IMG/VR virus record: IMGVR_UViG_3300012985_000006
Span: 78,490 to 142,489 of that record
Direction: 5' to 3' (one strand)
From: a virus
DNA: 64,000 bases
Within the stretch, counting starts at the first letter, position 1. Each line of letters starts with the position of its first letter. The translations under genes were made by a program, and so were the position numbers. The notes under the pieces were generated by a model, which saw only the letters and a list, made by a program, of their open reading frames with translations, had not been told where the DNA came from and did not search any database. This document shows, piece after piece, positions 1 through 8,746 of this stretch.

Positions 1-347
1 ATCTTCCTCAATTTCGCTCTTTCCTGTCTCTGTTGTTCAAGTCGATCAGTCTCTTCTTGTTCAGTTTTGGCACGAACAAGGAGGCGATCAGAGGTCTGGG
101 CCATACGTTTCAGGCCTTGAGAGGTGGCGGCCGAGAACCTAAGATTGGTCATTGCGAACATCTGATAGCTACGATCATTGACCATCCGATTTTTACGAGC
201 GTGTTCTCGAAGTGCCTCAGAGGCCTCCAACAAGTTGGATAACGTCTCATCGAGGTTCTGTCGTGCCTCTCTGATTCGAAGCAGCAGACTCTCAGTATCC
301 ATGTTTGAGGTCCGCGCAGCGGCGGCCTTTTTGGTCAATCTAGGCAT
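1..347 (-). CDS. Partial coiled-coil protein, 3' end outside window
   Basis: The 5' end of a minus-strand gene that runs off the left edge; at least 115 codons are visible. The start chosen is the ATG at 345-347, 20 nt past the stop of the upstream paralogue; an internal ATG at 300-302 is the alternative. The N-terminus is Lys/Ala rich (MPRLTKKAAAAR). The rest is heptad-like, rich in Glu, Arg, Gln and Leu, with hardly any Gly or Pro, so a long alpha-helical coiled coil is likely. It sits at the distal end of the packaging and structural operon. I do not recognise the family; a structural or assembly role is only inferred from position. Confidence 0.7.
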   Translation of the reverse strand, partial: MPRLTKKAAAARTSNMDTESLLLRIREARQNLDETLSNLLEASEALREHARKNRMVNDRSYQMFAMTNLRFSAATSQGLKRMAQTSDRLLVRAKTEQEETDRLEQQRQERAKLRK

Positions 348-366
348 CAGGAAATCATCCAGTGTA

Positions 367-888
367 TCACAGTCCCGTCTGAACTCCCAACCAATAGTTG
401 TTCAACGCTTTAGGAATCTGAGCTACAAAGCCAACGAAGAATGCTGGGGCTAGGGGGTTAGAGGGGATTTGTTGGGACAACTCATCCTCATTCGTAAACA
501 ATCCCCGTAAAGAGAAGTACAGAGGGTCGTTTGGCTTGTAGGTCAAAGGCACCAACGGTCCAGAAAGCCTTGAGGCGTAGGTGTAGCGCTCATAGGTAGA
601 GGTACTGATCAGCGCTCCACCGAACATCATGACCGCATAACGGTAGGTTATTTGCTGATCCGTCATAGACGTATAGCGAGCCCCCACCTCTTCAGAACCC
701 TCCAGCAAAAACCCGCCGTACAGGCCGCTCGAATAAGTTACCACACGATCGTCCACACTCGCCCCAACCCATTGGACTCCCTGACCTCCAGCCCAACCCC
801 CGGACAACATCGCATCGGAGATTGCAACAGTAGTGGTGTCACCCTTGAAGAAGACCACACAATCACGGAAACGTGCAATTTCGGTCAT
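367..888 (-). CDS. Tandem paralogue 3 of 3, probable virion protein
   Basis: A 173-residue protein, last of three tandem paralogues. All three begin with a short stretch ending in RDCV, then a VxxKGDxxTV strand, a GGWxGGQxVxW motif near residue 30, a VTYSxGLYxGFxLxGS segment, a ForY-ERYTYASR motif, GPLVPxxY, and FSLRGxFTxEDE near the C-terminus. The mix is beta-rich with no signal peptide or membrane segment. It overlaps the upstream paralogue by 4 nt (ATGA), so the genes are translationally coupled. This is the most divergent of the three. Function is unknown; placement beside the terminase suggests a structural role. Confidence 0.85.
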   Translation of the reverse strand: MTEIARFRDCVVFFKGDTTTVAISDAMLSGGWAGGQGVQWVGASVDDRVVTYSSGLYGGFLLEGSEEVGARYTSMTDQQITYRYAVMMFGGALISTSTYERYTYASRLSGPLVPLTYKPNDPLYFSLRGLFTNEDELSQQIPSNPLAPAFFVGFVAQIPKALNNYWLGVQTGL

Positions 889-1403
889 ATAGATGTTTGC
901 ACTCCGAGGTAGGAATCATTCAGTGATTTGGGGGATTGTGTGACGGATCCAATGTAATAACCATTTGGAGCTCTAGGGTCTCCTGAGAGGGTCCATTCAT
1001 CTTCTGTGGTGAAATACCCTCGAAGTGAGAATCTGAGGCGTTGCCCTTCCACATACTGAATGGGCACCAAAGGGCCTGAAATTCTAGAGGCATAGGTGTA
1101 CCGCTCATACGTAAGGGTGCTGATCAACCAGCCTCCAAGACAGAGGACCCCAAACCCATATTCAATCTGATTCTTGAAGAATGATACGTACTGATCTGAA
1201 GATTCGTTGGATCCCCAAAGGAAGAAGCCCCCATATAGACCGTCCGAGTAGGTCACTCTGAATTCATCGAGGGGTGAGTCTTGCCACATCACCGCTTGAC
1301 CCCCGGCCCAACCACCTTGTTTCATTTGAGGAGAGATGGCGACCGTGTAGGCGTCCCCCTTGAAAAACACCACGCAATCCCGAGTTCGGAAGATCTCAGT
1401 CAT
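885..1403 (-). CDS. Tandem paralogue 2 of 3, probable virion protein
   Basis: A 172-residue member of the tandem trio, sharing the RDCV start, GGWAGGQxVMW, VTYSDGLYGGFFLWGS, FERYTYASR-type and FSLRGYFTTEDEWTL blocks with its neighbours. It is closest to the upstream copy: both carry the identical block around FTTEDEWTL. Starts with ATG and overlaps both neighbours by 4 nt. A beta-rich soluble protein is predicted. Three coupled copies fit either a heteromeric structural assembly or recent amplification of one gene. No enzyme motif is visible. Confidence 0.85.
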   Translation of the reverse strand: MTEIFRTRDCVVFFKGDAYTVAISPQMKQGGWAGGQAVMWQDSPLDEFRVTYSDGLYGGFFLWGSNESSDQYVSFFKNQIEYGFGVLCLGGWLISTLTYERYTYASRISGPLVPIQYVEGQRLRFSLRGYFTTEDEWTLSGDPRAPNGYYIGSVTQSPKSLNDSYLGVQTSI

Positions 1404-1924
1404 ATGCTCACCTGTATGGTCATGTACTGAGAAGTCACAGATGTAGGAGGTTGGATCACAAAAGCTATGAAATACTCGTTGGCTCCCCTAGGGTCTCCAG
1501 TCAGTGTCCACTCATCTTCTGTGGTGAAATACCCTCGAAGTGAGAACACAAGCCGGTCGCTAGATTGATACGTTATGGGGACCAACGGCCCTGCTTGCCT
1601 AGAAGCATAGGTGTACCTCTCAAAAGCAGTCGTCATGATGACCCAGCCACCTGCCCCAATGGTGGCGAATTGATAGGCAGGCTGATTCTTGGTGATGGCG
1701 GTAAATTGATCTGACGATTCATCAGATCCCCAAAGCAGGAATCCCGCATACAGGCCGTCCGAATAAGTGACGCGAAATTCATCTCTAGCGGCCGCTACCC
1801 ATTGAACTCCCTGACCACCTTGCCAACCTTTGGCAGCCATCAACTGATCTACAGTGACAGTGTAACAATCTCCTTTCACAAGGATCACACAATCACGTGT
1901 GCGGTATTGCTCAGGAGGCATCAT
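1400..1924 (-). CDS. Tandem paralogue 1 of 3, probable virion protein
   Basis: A 174-residue protein, first of the trio in transcription order. It starts at tandem ATG codons overlapping the TGA of the 94-residue gene upstream. Shared blocks: RTRDCVILVKGD at the N-terminus, GWQGGQGVQW, VTYSDGLYAGFLLWGS, FERYTYASR, GPLVPITY, FSLRGYFTTEDEWTL. The conserved aromatic and glycine pattern suggests a compact beta fold. No catalytic residues stand out. Context (terminase upstream in the same operon) points to virion or head-completion function by inference only. Confidence 0.85.
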   Translation of the reverse strand: MMPPEQYRTRDCVILVKGDCYTVTVDQLMAAKGWQGGQGVQWVAAARDEFRVTYSDGLYAGFLLWGSDESSDQFTAITKNQPAYQFATIGAGGWVIMTTAFERYTYASRQAGPLVPITYQSSDRLVFSLRGYFTTEDEWTLTGDPRGANEYFIAFVIQPPTSVTSQYMTIQVSI

Positions 1925-2205
1925 TCATCCTTTGGTTCACGTTTTCTATCAGGGGATTGCCCCCACTTAGATATGATGCGTTCGAGAAACGTAAGCTGCT
2001 GGATGTCCCCTCTAAATAGCTTCTCCCAGCTACCGCCACCTTTTCGGAACACCAACCTCAGAAGCATGAAATCTTCTGGATTGATGATCAAGTCTGCCCC
2101 CAACAAATGGTCCGCAAATTGGCGAATCACCCGATTGGAGAACACAAGCTGTAGAGGACGGGGCTCTTCCAATTCACCCTCTCCTTCGGACAGAACGACG
2201 TCCAA
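1921..2205 (-). CDS. Small hypothetical protein after TerL
   Basis: A 94-residue protein lying between the terminase and the tandem trio. The reading frame opens at a TTG (2205) inside the 3' end of terL; no ATG is available near the 5' end, so the start is uncertain. The N-terminus is acidic (SEGEGELEEPRP), the middle is hydrophobic with a LGADLII segment, and the C-terminus is basic. It overlaps the next gene by 4 nt. Not recognised. A small head-joining or completion protein would fit the position, but nothing in the sequence proves it. Confidence 0.65.
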   Translation of the reverse strand: MDVVLSEGEGELEEPRPLQLVFSNRVIRQFADHLLGADLIINPEDFMLLRLVFRKGGGSWEKLFRGDIQQLTFLERIISKWGQSPDRKREPKDE

Positions 2206-4177
2206 TCAAGCTACGATCGCCCATACCGTGTTTCATCATACGAGTCATCTGGTAGCTTTGAACGCTTGGGCTGGAAGCAACAATCGGGCGATAGACACTC
2301 CCATGAGTGGTGTGTTTTTGGTTCATCAAAACCTCTGAGCTCAACCAGATGGAGCGTATCAAAGCATCGCTCATATCGTCATGAGCGCCGGCTTTTTTGG
2401 GTGCTTGAACCGATACGATGTTCTTGCTGATTTGTTCAGCTTGGAGGGTCAACAGCTCGGCAATCAAGGGGGAGTGTTTGCTCCCGTCCCTGACTCGTTC
2501 TGGGATAGGCCAGTCGTACAGTTCGAGATTCTCATCGAACATGAACATTTTGGCCACCTGATACATCTTGCTGGTCTGATCTCTGGTGTAGAATTCAGAG
2601 GTGAACTGCTTCAAGCCATGCTTGTGTAGATTCTGTTCTAGAGGGATGCCGTTCCAACGGTCAAAAATTCCTGCAGTGATGTGGAATTTCCTGCACAAGG
2701 CCCGAATCCATTCCCCAATGGCGTCAAAATCGATACGTTCAACGTTACTCAACTGCTTGGCGTAGTCGGTAGCCTGACTGAGGTCTAGGTGTGGATTGAC
2801 GTCACGCCAATTCTGACCTGCGTACCATATTTCGTGGTAATCAAGGACGATCTTGGTCCCTTCCACATGAGTGATCGCAATAGCGGTCCCGTCATTCACA
2901 AGTCCAACGTCGATTCCCATCTGATGGGGGGATCGAGGCACACCCATCACCTTTGGGCGAAGCTCTGGCTTGACGCAAGCCATCAAATCCGTTTCACGTT
3001 CCACCCAACCACGAACCTGGTCACTGAACTGAGCTCCGTGTTCGGTCACGAACGTCACAGGATCGGCGTGGTACTTTTCCTTGTAGTAGCTGCTAGGAAC
3101 GGTCGGGTTGATTTCCCAGGTGGGGGCTTGGATGGCAAGGATGTTTTCCGAACCAGGTCCGCCCCGCATCGCCAGATCGAACTTGTTGTAAAACAAGCCA
3201 GAACGGCCCAAAGGCGAGGAAATGAGGATGATACGGCTCTCTACCGGCGCTTCCTTGCCCGTTACAGGGTCGATGAGAGGACGGCGAGATACAGGATCTT
3301 TCTTCGAGTAGGCGGCCGATGACGGCACAACAGCGCCGTACACATCCTCAGCCGACATACCACCCTTCTCAAGAAAGTGCGCCACCTCGTCCAGGATGAT
3401 GACGACGTTACCCGCACCACGGAGCCCCTTGCCGTTCGCACCCTTGAATGTGACACGGATGGTGGCTTTACCGTTCAGCGATTGGTACTTACCGTCCCCA
3501 TTCCGCACATCTGTACCGAATTTCTCGATGTCGTAGGGGGTACGGAAGTTGAGAAAGGTCTGGGTGTTAGAAGCTGTATGAGGTTTGAAGTACTCACATT
3601 TGACAATGTGTGAGGCCACTTCGTTGAACAACAGACCTGCCTGATCCTTGTCGGTCGCCACCGAGATGATCTGGATACGGTTTCCGTTCGGTAGACCGTA
3701 GTACTCCTGAGGGTTGTAGAGATTGAGGAGGCGGTACACCTCGTAAGAGGCGAAAATGCCAGATAAAGTCGTTTTGCCGCCACGGCGTCCGATCGACAGT
3801 ACCAGTTCCCGTCGATCGTGATCCTGCACACCAATATTGCAACGCCCCTCATTGTGGAGGAAGGACAGGTAATCCCGTTCCGACAGCTCGTACAAGACCT
3901 TGGTCTTGAGCATATCGGTAACCTGGATTCGCCGATTCGGATCCTCAGGAATATGGGTGTCTAGCTCAAGATTGTAGTAGAGCTTGACAAGGAACCGCTG
4001 TGCTGGATACAGCGTCATGTTCAGCCCCCAGGGCTGTTCGATGTATTCCAATATGCTGAAAATCTTGGGACCCGAAGCTGCACCTGAATTGGTGACAGCC
4101 GCTTGAGCCGCTTTGACTTTCTGATTGGAGCTTCGGACTAGACTAGATAGTCCGTCCCGTTTCTTCTCTGCAGGCAC
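2174..4177 (-). CDS. terL: Terminase large subunit (packaging ATPase/nuclease)
   Basis: A 667-residue large terminase. Terminases pump DNA into the prohead and cut the concatemer. The N-terminal ATPase has an adenine/Walker A segment (SIGRRGGKTTLSG, around residue 130) and Walker B (VVIILDEVAH, around 260) followed by a coupling ISSPLGRSG motif. The C-terminal RNase H-like nuclease shows DVGLVNDGTAIAI, FDAIGEW and HDDMSDAL acidic clusters, the expected three metal-binding Asp sites. Length is normal to slightly long for the family. The start is GTG at 4177 with a purine-rich GAGGTAGC upstream. It lies 8 nt after the 191-residue gene, a small-terminase candidate. Confidence 0.95.
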   Translation of the reverse strand: MPAEKKRDGLSSLVRSSNQKVKAAQAAVTNSGAASGPKIFSILEYIEQPWGLNMTLYPAQRFLVKLYYNLELDTHIPEDPNRRIQVTDMLKTKVLYELSERDYLSFLHNEGRCNIGVQDHDRRELVLSIGRRGGKTTLSGIFASYEVYRLLNLYNPQEYYGLPNGNRIQIISVATDKDQAGLLFNEVASHIVKCEYFKPHTASNTQTFLNFRTPYDIEKFGTDVRNGDGKYQSLNGKATIRVTFKGANGKGLRGAGNVVIILDEVAHFLEKGGMSAEDVYGAVVPSSAAYSKKDPVSRRPLIDPVTGKEAPVESRIILISSPLGRSGLFYNKFDLAMRGGPGSENILAIQAPTWEINPTVPSSYYKEKYHADPVTFVTEHGAQFSDQVRGWVERETDLMACVKPELRPKVMGVPRSPHQMGIDVGLVNDGTAIAITHVEGTKIVLDYHEIWYAGQNWRDVNPHLDLSQATDYAKQLSNVERIDFDAIGEWIRALCRKFHITAGIFDRWNGIPLEQNLHKHGLKQFTSEFYTRDQTSKMYQVAKMFMFDENLELYDWPIPERVRDGSKHSPLIAELLTLQAEQISKNIVSVQAPKKAGAHDDMSDALIRSIWLSSEVLMNQKHTTHGSVYRPIVASSPSVQSYQMTRMMKHGMGDRSLIGRRSVRRRG

Positions 4178-4185
4178 TCGCTACC

Positions 4186-4761
4186 TCATAGATTCTGGGC
4201 TTTTTCTGTCCAGCCATCCAATTCGGTCTCAAGGCGGTTGAAAAGCATATCCACTTGTTCGGTAGTCAGGGTCTCGGTAGCCGCGTTCCGAATTGTGTCG
4301 ATGAAAAACGCGAAGACTTTTTGCATCCGTTCACTGTTGAAATCGATGAAGTTGTGTCCCAACTTCCGCATCTCTAGTTCGATCGAGGCCACATCTTTGA
4401 GGGCACCAATCCGTCGACTAGATATTTGGGTCGTATCTTTGCCGTATTTGGCAGCCTCCACCCGATCACAGTAGAGGGAAGCCGCCTCATTGGCGATTTC
4501 CTCTTTGATCTTCTGCAACGTCTCAAGAGGATCTTGGCGTGTCTTGACTGCTTTGGCTACTGAGTCTGATTCAATGTACTCCGCCTTCAATCGCTGTATT
4601 TCAGCGTGGTAGGCCAGGTCATCTACGGTCGGCTTGGGATTGATTTTCTTCGGCCGACCAGGTCCTCGTTTGATAGGGCCGGTAGCAGCGTGCATCGGCA
4701 CCACCATCGCCAAAGGACCTATTTTCGCCGTATCTGAATTTTCATTTTCATCTGACATCAC
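4186..4761 (-). CDS. Candidate small terminase or DNA-binding protein
   Basis: A 191-residue, mainly helical protein directly upstream of terL. Near residue 32 it has an AT-hook-like RGPGRPKK patch, followed by long charged helices. No clear helix-turn-helix can be drawn by eye. Small terminase subunits usually precede terL, bind pac/cos DNA and are of about this size, so this is the best candidate in the window, but the assignment rests on position and the basic patch. The ATG overlaps the end of the 128-residue gene by 4 nt. Confidence 0.7.
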   Translation of the reverse strand: MMSDENENSDTAKIGPLAMVVPMHAATGPIKRGPGRPKKINPKPTVDDLAYHAEIQRLKAEYIESDSVAKAVKTRQDPLETLQKIKEEIANEAASLYCDRVEAAKYGKDTTQISSRRIGALKDVASIELEMRKLGHNFIDFNSERMQKVFAFFIDTIRNAATETLTTEQVDMLFNRLETELDGWTEKAQNL

Positions 4762-5144
4762 TTCTTACCTTCCGCCGTTCCTTTCGCGCCATTCCCCTCA
4801 GTACGAATCAAGTATTGGGACAAGTTACGTACTACATCGTAACCCTTGTCTTTCGGGATCTGATTGGAGATAGCCTTGGACAGGTCCTTGCCCGATTGAA
4901 CCAAGTTCAGTACCCCCGTCTGGTCTGGAGTAGGGGTGAACACATCCTCAGGGCGAAGATCTCGCCGATCCGGCTCCACAATGTCATCCCCCTCATCCTT
5001 GGATGTCCCGTAATCTTTCGTGATAGCCGTACCTATCCCCTTGGGCTTGTTGATAGGCGTGGTGTTTTTCCACGCCTTTTGACGAGCGCCAGGAGCTTGG
5101 TCCGCTTGCTTGAAGCGAACCACAATCCGACGTGCGGAGATCAC
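4758..5144 (-). CDS. Hypothetical protein, packaging operon
   Basis: A 128-residue soluble protein with a basic N-terminus (ISARRIVVRFKQ) and a middle rich in Asp, Pro and Lys that looks disordered. The C-terminal part may be helical. It overlaps the genes on both sides by 4 nt. I do not recognise the family and see no catalytic motif. Its place between a large virion-like protein and the terminase genes suggests an assembly or packaging accessory. Confidence 0.7.
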   Translation of the reverse strand: MISARRIVVRFKQADQAPGARQKAWKNTTPINKPKGIGTAITKDYGTSKDEGDDIVEPDRRDLRPEDVFTPTPDQTGVLNLVQSGKDLSKAISNQIPKDKGYDVVRNLSQYLIRTEGNGAKGTAEGKK

Positions 5145-7129
5145 AGTCGAACTTTCTGATGGCTCCCAAACTCGATATTCTGGCTAGCTGTCTTTAGTTC
5201 GGGTTGGAGGTCAAAGCTCCCATCATCGTGCTGGAGCTGATACTCTTGCATCACGCTCAAGCCGTTGTTCATGAGGCTTTCGTACGACACGACAGTTGAG
5301 GCGCCAGAGGCCAAAATGGCTCGTTGTTCGGCCATTTTGTCGATATAAGGGGGTTCAACTACCAATTGCTTGTTGATGACTGAGCAGAAGCCAGGACGAG
5401 TTTGATGCACACAGGAAGCGCACTTGTCCCCTACCTTCAGGTACTGTACTGCCGCCCTAGAACGGTGGGCTGTTGAGGCAGTGGCACAACCCTTCCCATA
5501 GTCGTCATAGACGGTGGGATCGATGTACTTGATACCCTGTAGACCCTGTTCGGCCAACACCACTTTGAGCTCACCCGCTGTTGCTTGAAGGTCCCGTACG
5601 TCAAAACGGCTCTTCAGCAGATTGAGCAGGTCTTGGCCGTAAAGGCCTTCGTTCATGTACTTGGAAGCCGACTTTAGGATCTCTCGTTTGGTCAACTCAT
5701 TGGTGCTGGCAGCCCTGGATTGCCCATAGAAAGCCTTCTCAATCGAACTACGGACCGCTGAGCCGCTGGACGCCAACGGGGCAGAAGCGGCCTTGTGGAT
5801 GGCCTTGAGAGCCTCAACTGGAGTCGGACCCCACGAACACTTGGCAGCATCGTGCGGCAACTTTCCTGCAATGCGGTGCTCATCCAACACCGCTGCAACC
5901 GTGGTGGGGGTCAAGACTGCTTCAGCAGAAGCCACCAATGCGCGGCCGTACATCATGCAGCGGCCCACCTTGTTGAAGATACAGGTCTGGCACTTGTCAC
6001 CCGCCACAATGGCTCGAACCTTCGATCCGTGCTTGTTGATAAAGTCCGCCCCCTCTCGACAATCATCGAACGAGGTCTGATTGGAGTAAACAGCCCCATA
6101 GAGGCCTGCTTGCTTGAACAACGGCACCCACTCGGACTTGGTTTCCTCAAGCAACGTCAGGTCGAAAGCGAGCCTCAACGCATGAACCAGCTCTGGCTCA
6201 CTATGACCCTTGAGCATTTCACGGCTCAAAAGAGCAATGATTGGGCGGGCCTTGGAAGCTGCGATCTTTTGCTGAGCTTCAACATCCCGCTTCTTGGTCA
6301 GGCTCGCGACTGCAATCAATTGCTCAGAAGTGTTGCCTTGAGGGATAGGAGCTTGTGGAGCTTGTGGTCGGCCCGTAAAGGCTACTGGAATGGTCGACAT
6401 CTCACCCAAAAAGGCTTGACGAATACGTTCCTTGGGGGTGCTTCCCGTAGAAGCCTGGACCGATCTTCCCCTTGCCGCTTGTTGTTTCTCAATCGTACTG
6501 GCCAACGCTTCAGTGTATGGAACCTCAATCTGAAGGTCCTTGTGAAACACACCACACACACTGCTACCGTCAGCCTGCACAGAGCGGTGTACACAATCAC
6601 CGCAAGCCTGCTTGGCAAGAACGAACGGAGCGTCTAGGGCGAAACGGCGGACGAACTCTGAAGCAGTTTTACCCCCTTTAGCACAATCAGGGAAGTCGGC
6701 CGCGCTGATGTACAGCTTACCAAGTAGACCACGCTCAGCCATGACGGTCGCCAGAGCGGTTTTGGCTAGACCCAAGACGGTAGAGTCGTACCTAGAAGAT
6801 AAGGCATGACTGATCTTCTGGGGGTCCGTTGACTGCATAATCGCCAAACGAGCAGTACGAATCAAATCTTCTGGGACAGAACGGAGTTTTCCGTGGATAG
6901 ACGACAGATCGCCCATCGTCTTTGGTTCCCCCTTGTTGGGTACCAATCTTGAAGGAGACTCGTCCTGATGGTTCCACAAGGCAATCAGATCTGGAGCGAT
7001 ATCCAGATTCTGCTTTGGCAGGCGATCCTGAGCACGATACTCAGCCTCATCGACATCCAGCCAATCCAAATCTGAGACGCCGGAGCTGCCCTCTTTCATA
7101 AAGTTGGTCAAGTCGCCAAGATCAGCCAT
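5141..7129 (-). CDS. Large protein with three CxxC-type Cys modules
   Basis: A 662-residue protein not matching a family I know. It contains three copies of a Cys module spaced about 200 residues apart. Each has a (D)xxxGxxF/A lead, then CxxC (CGDCVHR near 175, CQTCIFN near 380, CASCVHQ near 570) and a further Cys 8-12 residues on. Each module follows a helical segment ending in an AxRGLLGKLYI- or QAGLYGAVYS-like turn that introduces a D/E-rich loop. The pattern suggests internal triplication with a metal or Fe-S site per unit. Overlaps neighbours by 1-4 nt. It could be a virion structural or portal-associated protein. Confidence 0.8.
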   Translation of the reverse strand: MADLGDLTNFMKEGSSGVSDLDWLDVDEAEYRAQDRLPKQNLDIAPDLIALWNHQDESPSRLVPNKGEPKTMGDLSSIHGKLRSVPEDLIRTARLAIMQSTDPQKISHALSSRYDSTVLGLAKTALATVMAERGLLGKLYISAADFPDCAKGGKTASEFVRRFALDAPFVLAKQACGDCVHRSVQADGSSVCGVFHKDLQIEVPYTEALASTIEKQQAARGRSVQASTGSTPKERIRQAFLGEMSTIPVAFTGRPQAPQAPIPQGNTSEQLIAVASLTKKRDVEAQQKIAASKARPIIALLSREMLKGHSEPELVHALRLAFDLTLLEETKSEWVPLFKQAGLYGAVYSNQTSFDDCREGADFINKHGSKVRAIVAGDKCQTCIFNKVGRCMMYGRALVASAEAVLTPTTVAAVLDEHRIAGKLPHDAAKCSWGPTPVEALKAIHKAASAPLASSGSAVRSSIEKAFYGQSRAASTNELTKREILKSASKYMNEGLYGQDLLNLLKSRFDVRDLQATAGELKVVLAEQGLQGIKYIDPTVYDDYGKGCATASTAHRSRAAVQYLKVGDKCASCVHQTRPGFCSVINKQLVVEPPYIDKMAEQRAILASGASTVVSYESLMNNGLSVMQEYQLQHDDGSFDLQPELKTASQNIEFGSHQKVRL

Positions 7130-8454
7130 CAGTTCGTCCTGTCTGTTTTTTCGGGCCTATTGTGTATTGGATCTGGCCGGTAAGTGTGAGTGCTGTAGTC
7201 GTATCGCACATAAGGAGTTTCCAAGTCCTCGTACGTATAGTCTGTGTTCATCATGCTGGGAGACATCTGACCTGCAGGAGTAGGTTCCCCCGGCATCTCT
7301 GATTGAGCAAACGTGTCGTCCCCTCGATAGTAATCTGAACGAGCGACCGGCCTATCCCCATCATTGGGCAGCTCTCCAGCCGCATGGTGATCGCTGACTG
7401 CGGCATCGAACTCTGGAGTGGTGTCTCCCGAGGAGCCGGCAGGAGTGCCTGGCAAACCAGAGGTAGGACCGTAAACCCCCTTATTGCCGTAACCCTCGCC
7501 AGAGGGGTTACCGTACCCACCTGCACCCTCTCCTTTGGCCCCATAACCAAGACCAAAATCATAGGCGTCTGTGGGGGTTGGTTCCGTGACAGCACCAGGC
7601 ATAGATGATCCAGAGTATCGACTAGGAATGTAGCCCGCCCCCTGGTCGTAAGGCTGTCGTTCGATCATAGAAGGATGACCCCAACCATCGTACGCCATCT
7701 CTGGCTCAGGTTGATCTTCTCGATCCAAGTGTTCTACCCTAGGGCCTCCCAATTCAGTTGGAGACACTGAGGAATTGCTTTGATGGTTGTAACTGGCTTC
7801 CTTCGAGCGAGTCATCGGCTTAGCCTGATCGACCTCACTACCAGAGCCTCCAGGTAGGCTTGACGCCTCAGCTTCCTCTGATTCGTCCTGATCCTCACCG
7901 CCGTCATTCTCAGCGTCGATCTCTTCCTCTTCCTCTTCAGACTCAGCGGTAGGGTCTTCGAGAATTCCTTCCGATTTTTCGACGTAGCGTTCGATGTCCT
8001 CGGCATCGTTTTCATCCAGCATTGCTAGACGAGGGCGCCAATGTGGAGCTGTGATCTCATCGTGAAGTGTATCAGTGATAGCACTCAAAGCTTCACAAGC
8101 GGCGTACAGCTTCTTACGAATATCCGGAACCCCCATCACGTACCCACGACCACCCAACATGCCGTCAGGACTGACGGTGGCGGACTTCAGGCGACTCAGG
8201 TGCTTGTAAGCTGTCAGAGCGTGTCCCAGCGCAACACTTGAGGCCCAGAGCGTTTGAGCCATTGGCTTCAAAGCCTTGGGATCAAAGGGGTGGTCTTTAG
8301 GGATATTTCGCTTTGCTGTCAGGCTGCCGCCACCCCCACCATCTATCTCCCCACCCTCTTCCGGGGGAGTGGGGTCAGACGGAGGAAAGGCGGCTGTTTT
8401 CTGTACAGCGGCTGCCTTCGTCATAACTCGCTTGATGAGATCTCGATTGGACAC
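7129..8454 (-). CDS. Acidic, low-complexity virion-type protein
   Basis: A 441-residue protein. The first 170 residues are partly ordered and helical. Residues about 175-215 are an extreme Glu/Asp stretch (EEEEEEIDAENDGGEDQDE type), and the C-terminal half is rich in Gly, Tyr, Pro and Ser (SGEGYGNKGVYGPTSG), clearly disordered. No enzyme motif. Stop and start codons share a base with the 662-residue gene downstream. Acidic, disordered proteins in head operons often act as scaffolds or internal proteins; that is inference here. Confidence 0.75.
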   Translation of the reverse strand: MSNRDLIKRVMTKAAAVQKTAAFPPSDPTPPEEGGEIDGGGGGSLTAKRNIPKDHPFDPKALKPMAQTLWASSVALGHALTAYKHLSRLKSATVSPDGMLGGRGYVMGVPDIRKKLYAACEALSAITDTLHDEITAPHWRPRLAMLDENDAEDIERYVEKSEGILEDPTAESEEEEEEIDAENDGGEDQDESEEAEASSLPGGSGSEVDQAKPMTRSKEASYNHQSNSSVSPTELGGPRVEHLDREDQPEPEMAYDGWGHPSMIERQPYDQGAGYIPSRYSGSSMPGAVTEPTPTDAYDFGLGYGAKGEGAGGYGNPSGEGYGNKGVYGPTSGLPGTPAGSSGDTTPEFDAAVSDHHAAGELPNDGDRPVARSDYYRGDDTFAQSEMPGEPTPAGQMSPSMMNTDYTYEDLETPYVRYDYSTHTYRPDPIHNRPEKTDRTN

Positions 8455-8457
8455 AAA

Positions 8458-8742
8458 TCAACCTTTTACTGGAGAGGTGTTGTCAAACTGACGCTCAATG
8501 TAGAAGTCTTCGCCTTCTTTGCGGATAGACCAAAGGTCATTGGTCGACAAATGAACCAGTTCGTTCGAAGCTGTCCTCGTGAAGCCCTTGAGCTGATCCA
8601 AAGAAGCGACACGAATCCTGGCCGGCTTGACAGCAGCTGCCTTTTGGCCAAAAGGGGAGATAATGGTTGGTTCGGACTCAAAGAATGCGTCCATACCTGA
8701 AGCAGTGCTCTGAATGTTGGATAGTTTGAAGTCAGCCATCAA
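8458..8742 (-). CDS. Small hypothetical protein
   Basis: A 94-residue protein with an ATG start at 8742, 4 nt after the Ig-like gene. The N-terminal half is polar with a short FGQKAAAVKPARIRVASLDQL stretch, the C-terminal half is beta-like and ends in a charged EGEDFYIERQFD segment. No motif or relative recognised. It is co-transcribed with the structural genes on both sides. Confidence 0.65.
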   Translation of the reverse strand: MMADFKLSNIQSTASGMDAFFESEPTIISPFGQKAAAVKPARIRVASLDQLKGFTRTASNELVHLSTNDLWSIRKEGEDFYIERQFDNTSPVKG

Positions 8743-8746
8743 TACC

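Noticed and set aside
33-453. Two plus-strand frames at the left edge
   Set aside because: They overlap the minus-strand coiled-coil gene and the end of a paralogue; the minus frames have the better start and composition.
1802-2338. 178-codon open frame on the plus strand
   Set aside because: It crosses three minus-strand genes, including terL and a tandem paralogue, so it is a shadow frame.
5795-6637. 280-codon open frame on the plus strand
   Set aside because: It lies entirely opposite the 662-residue gene, has no ribosome site or recognisable motif, and its composition fits a shadow frame.
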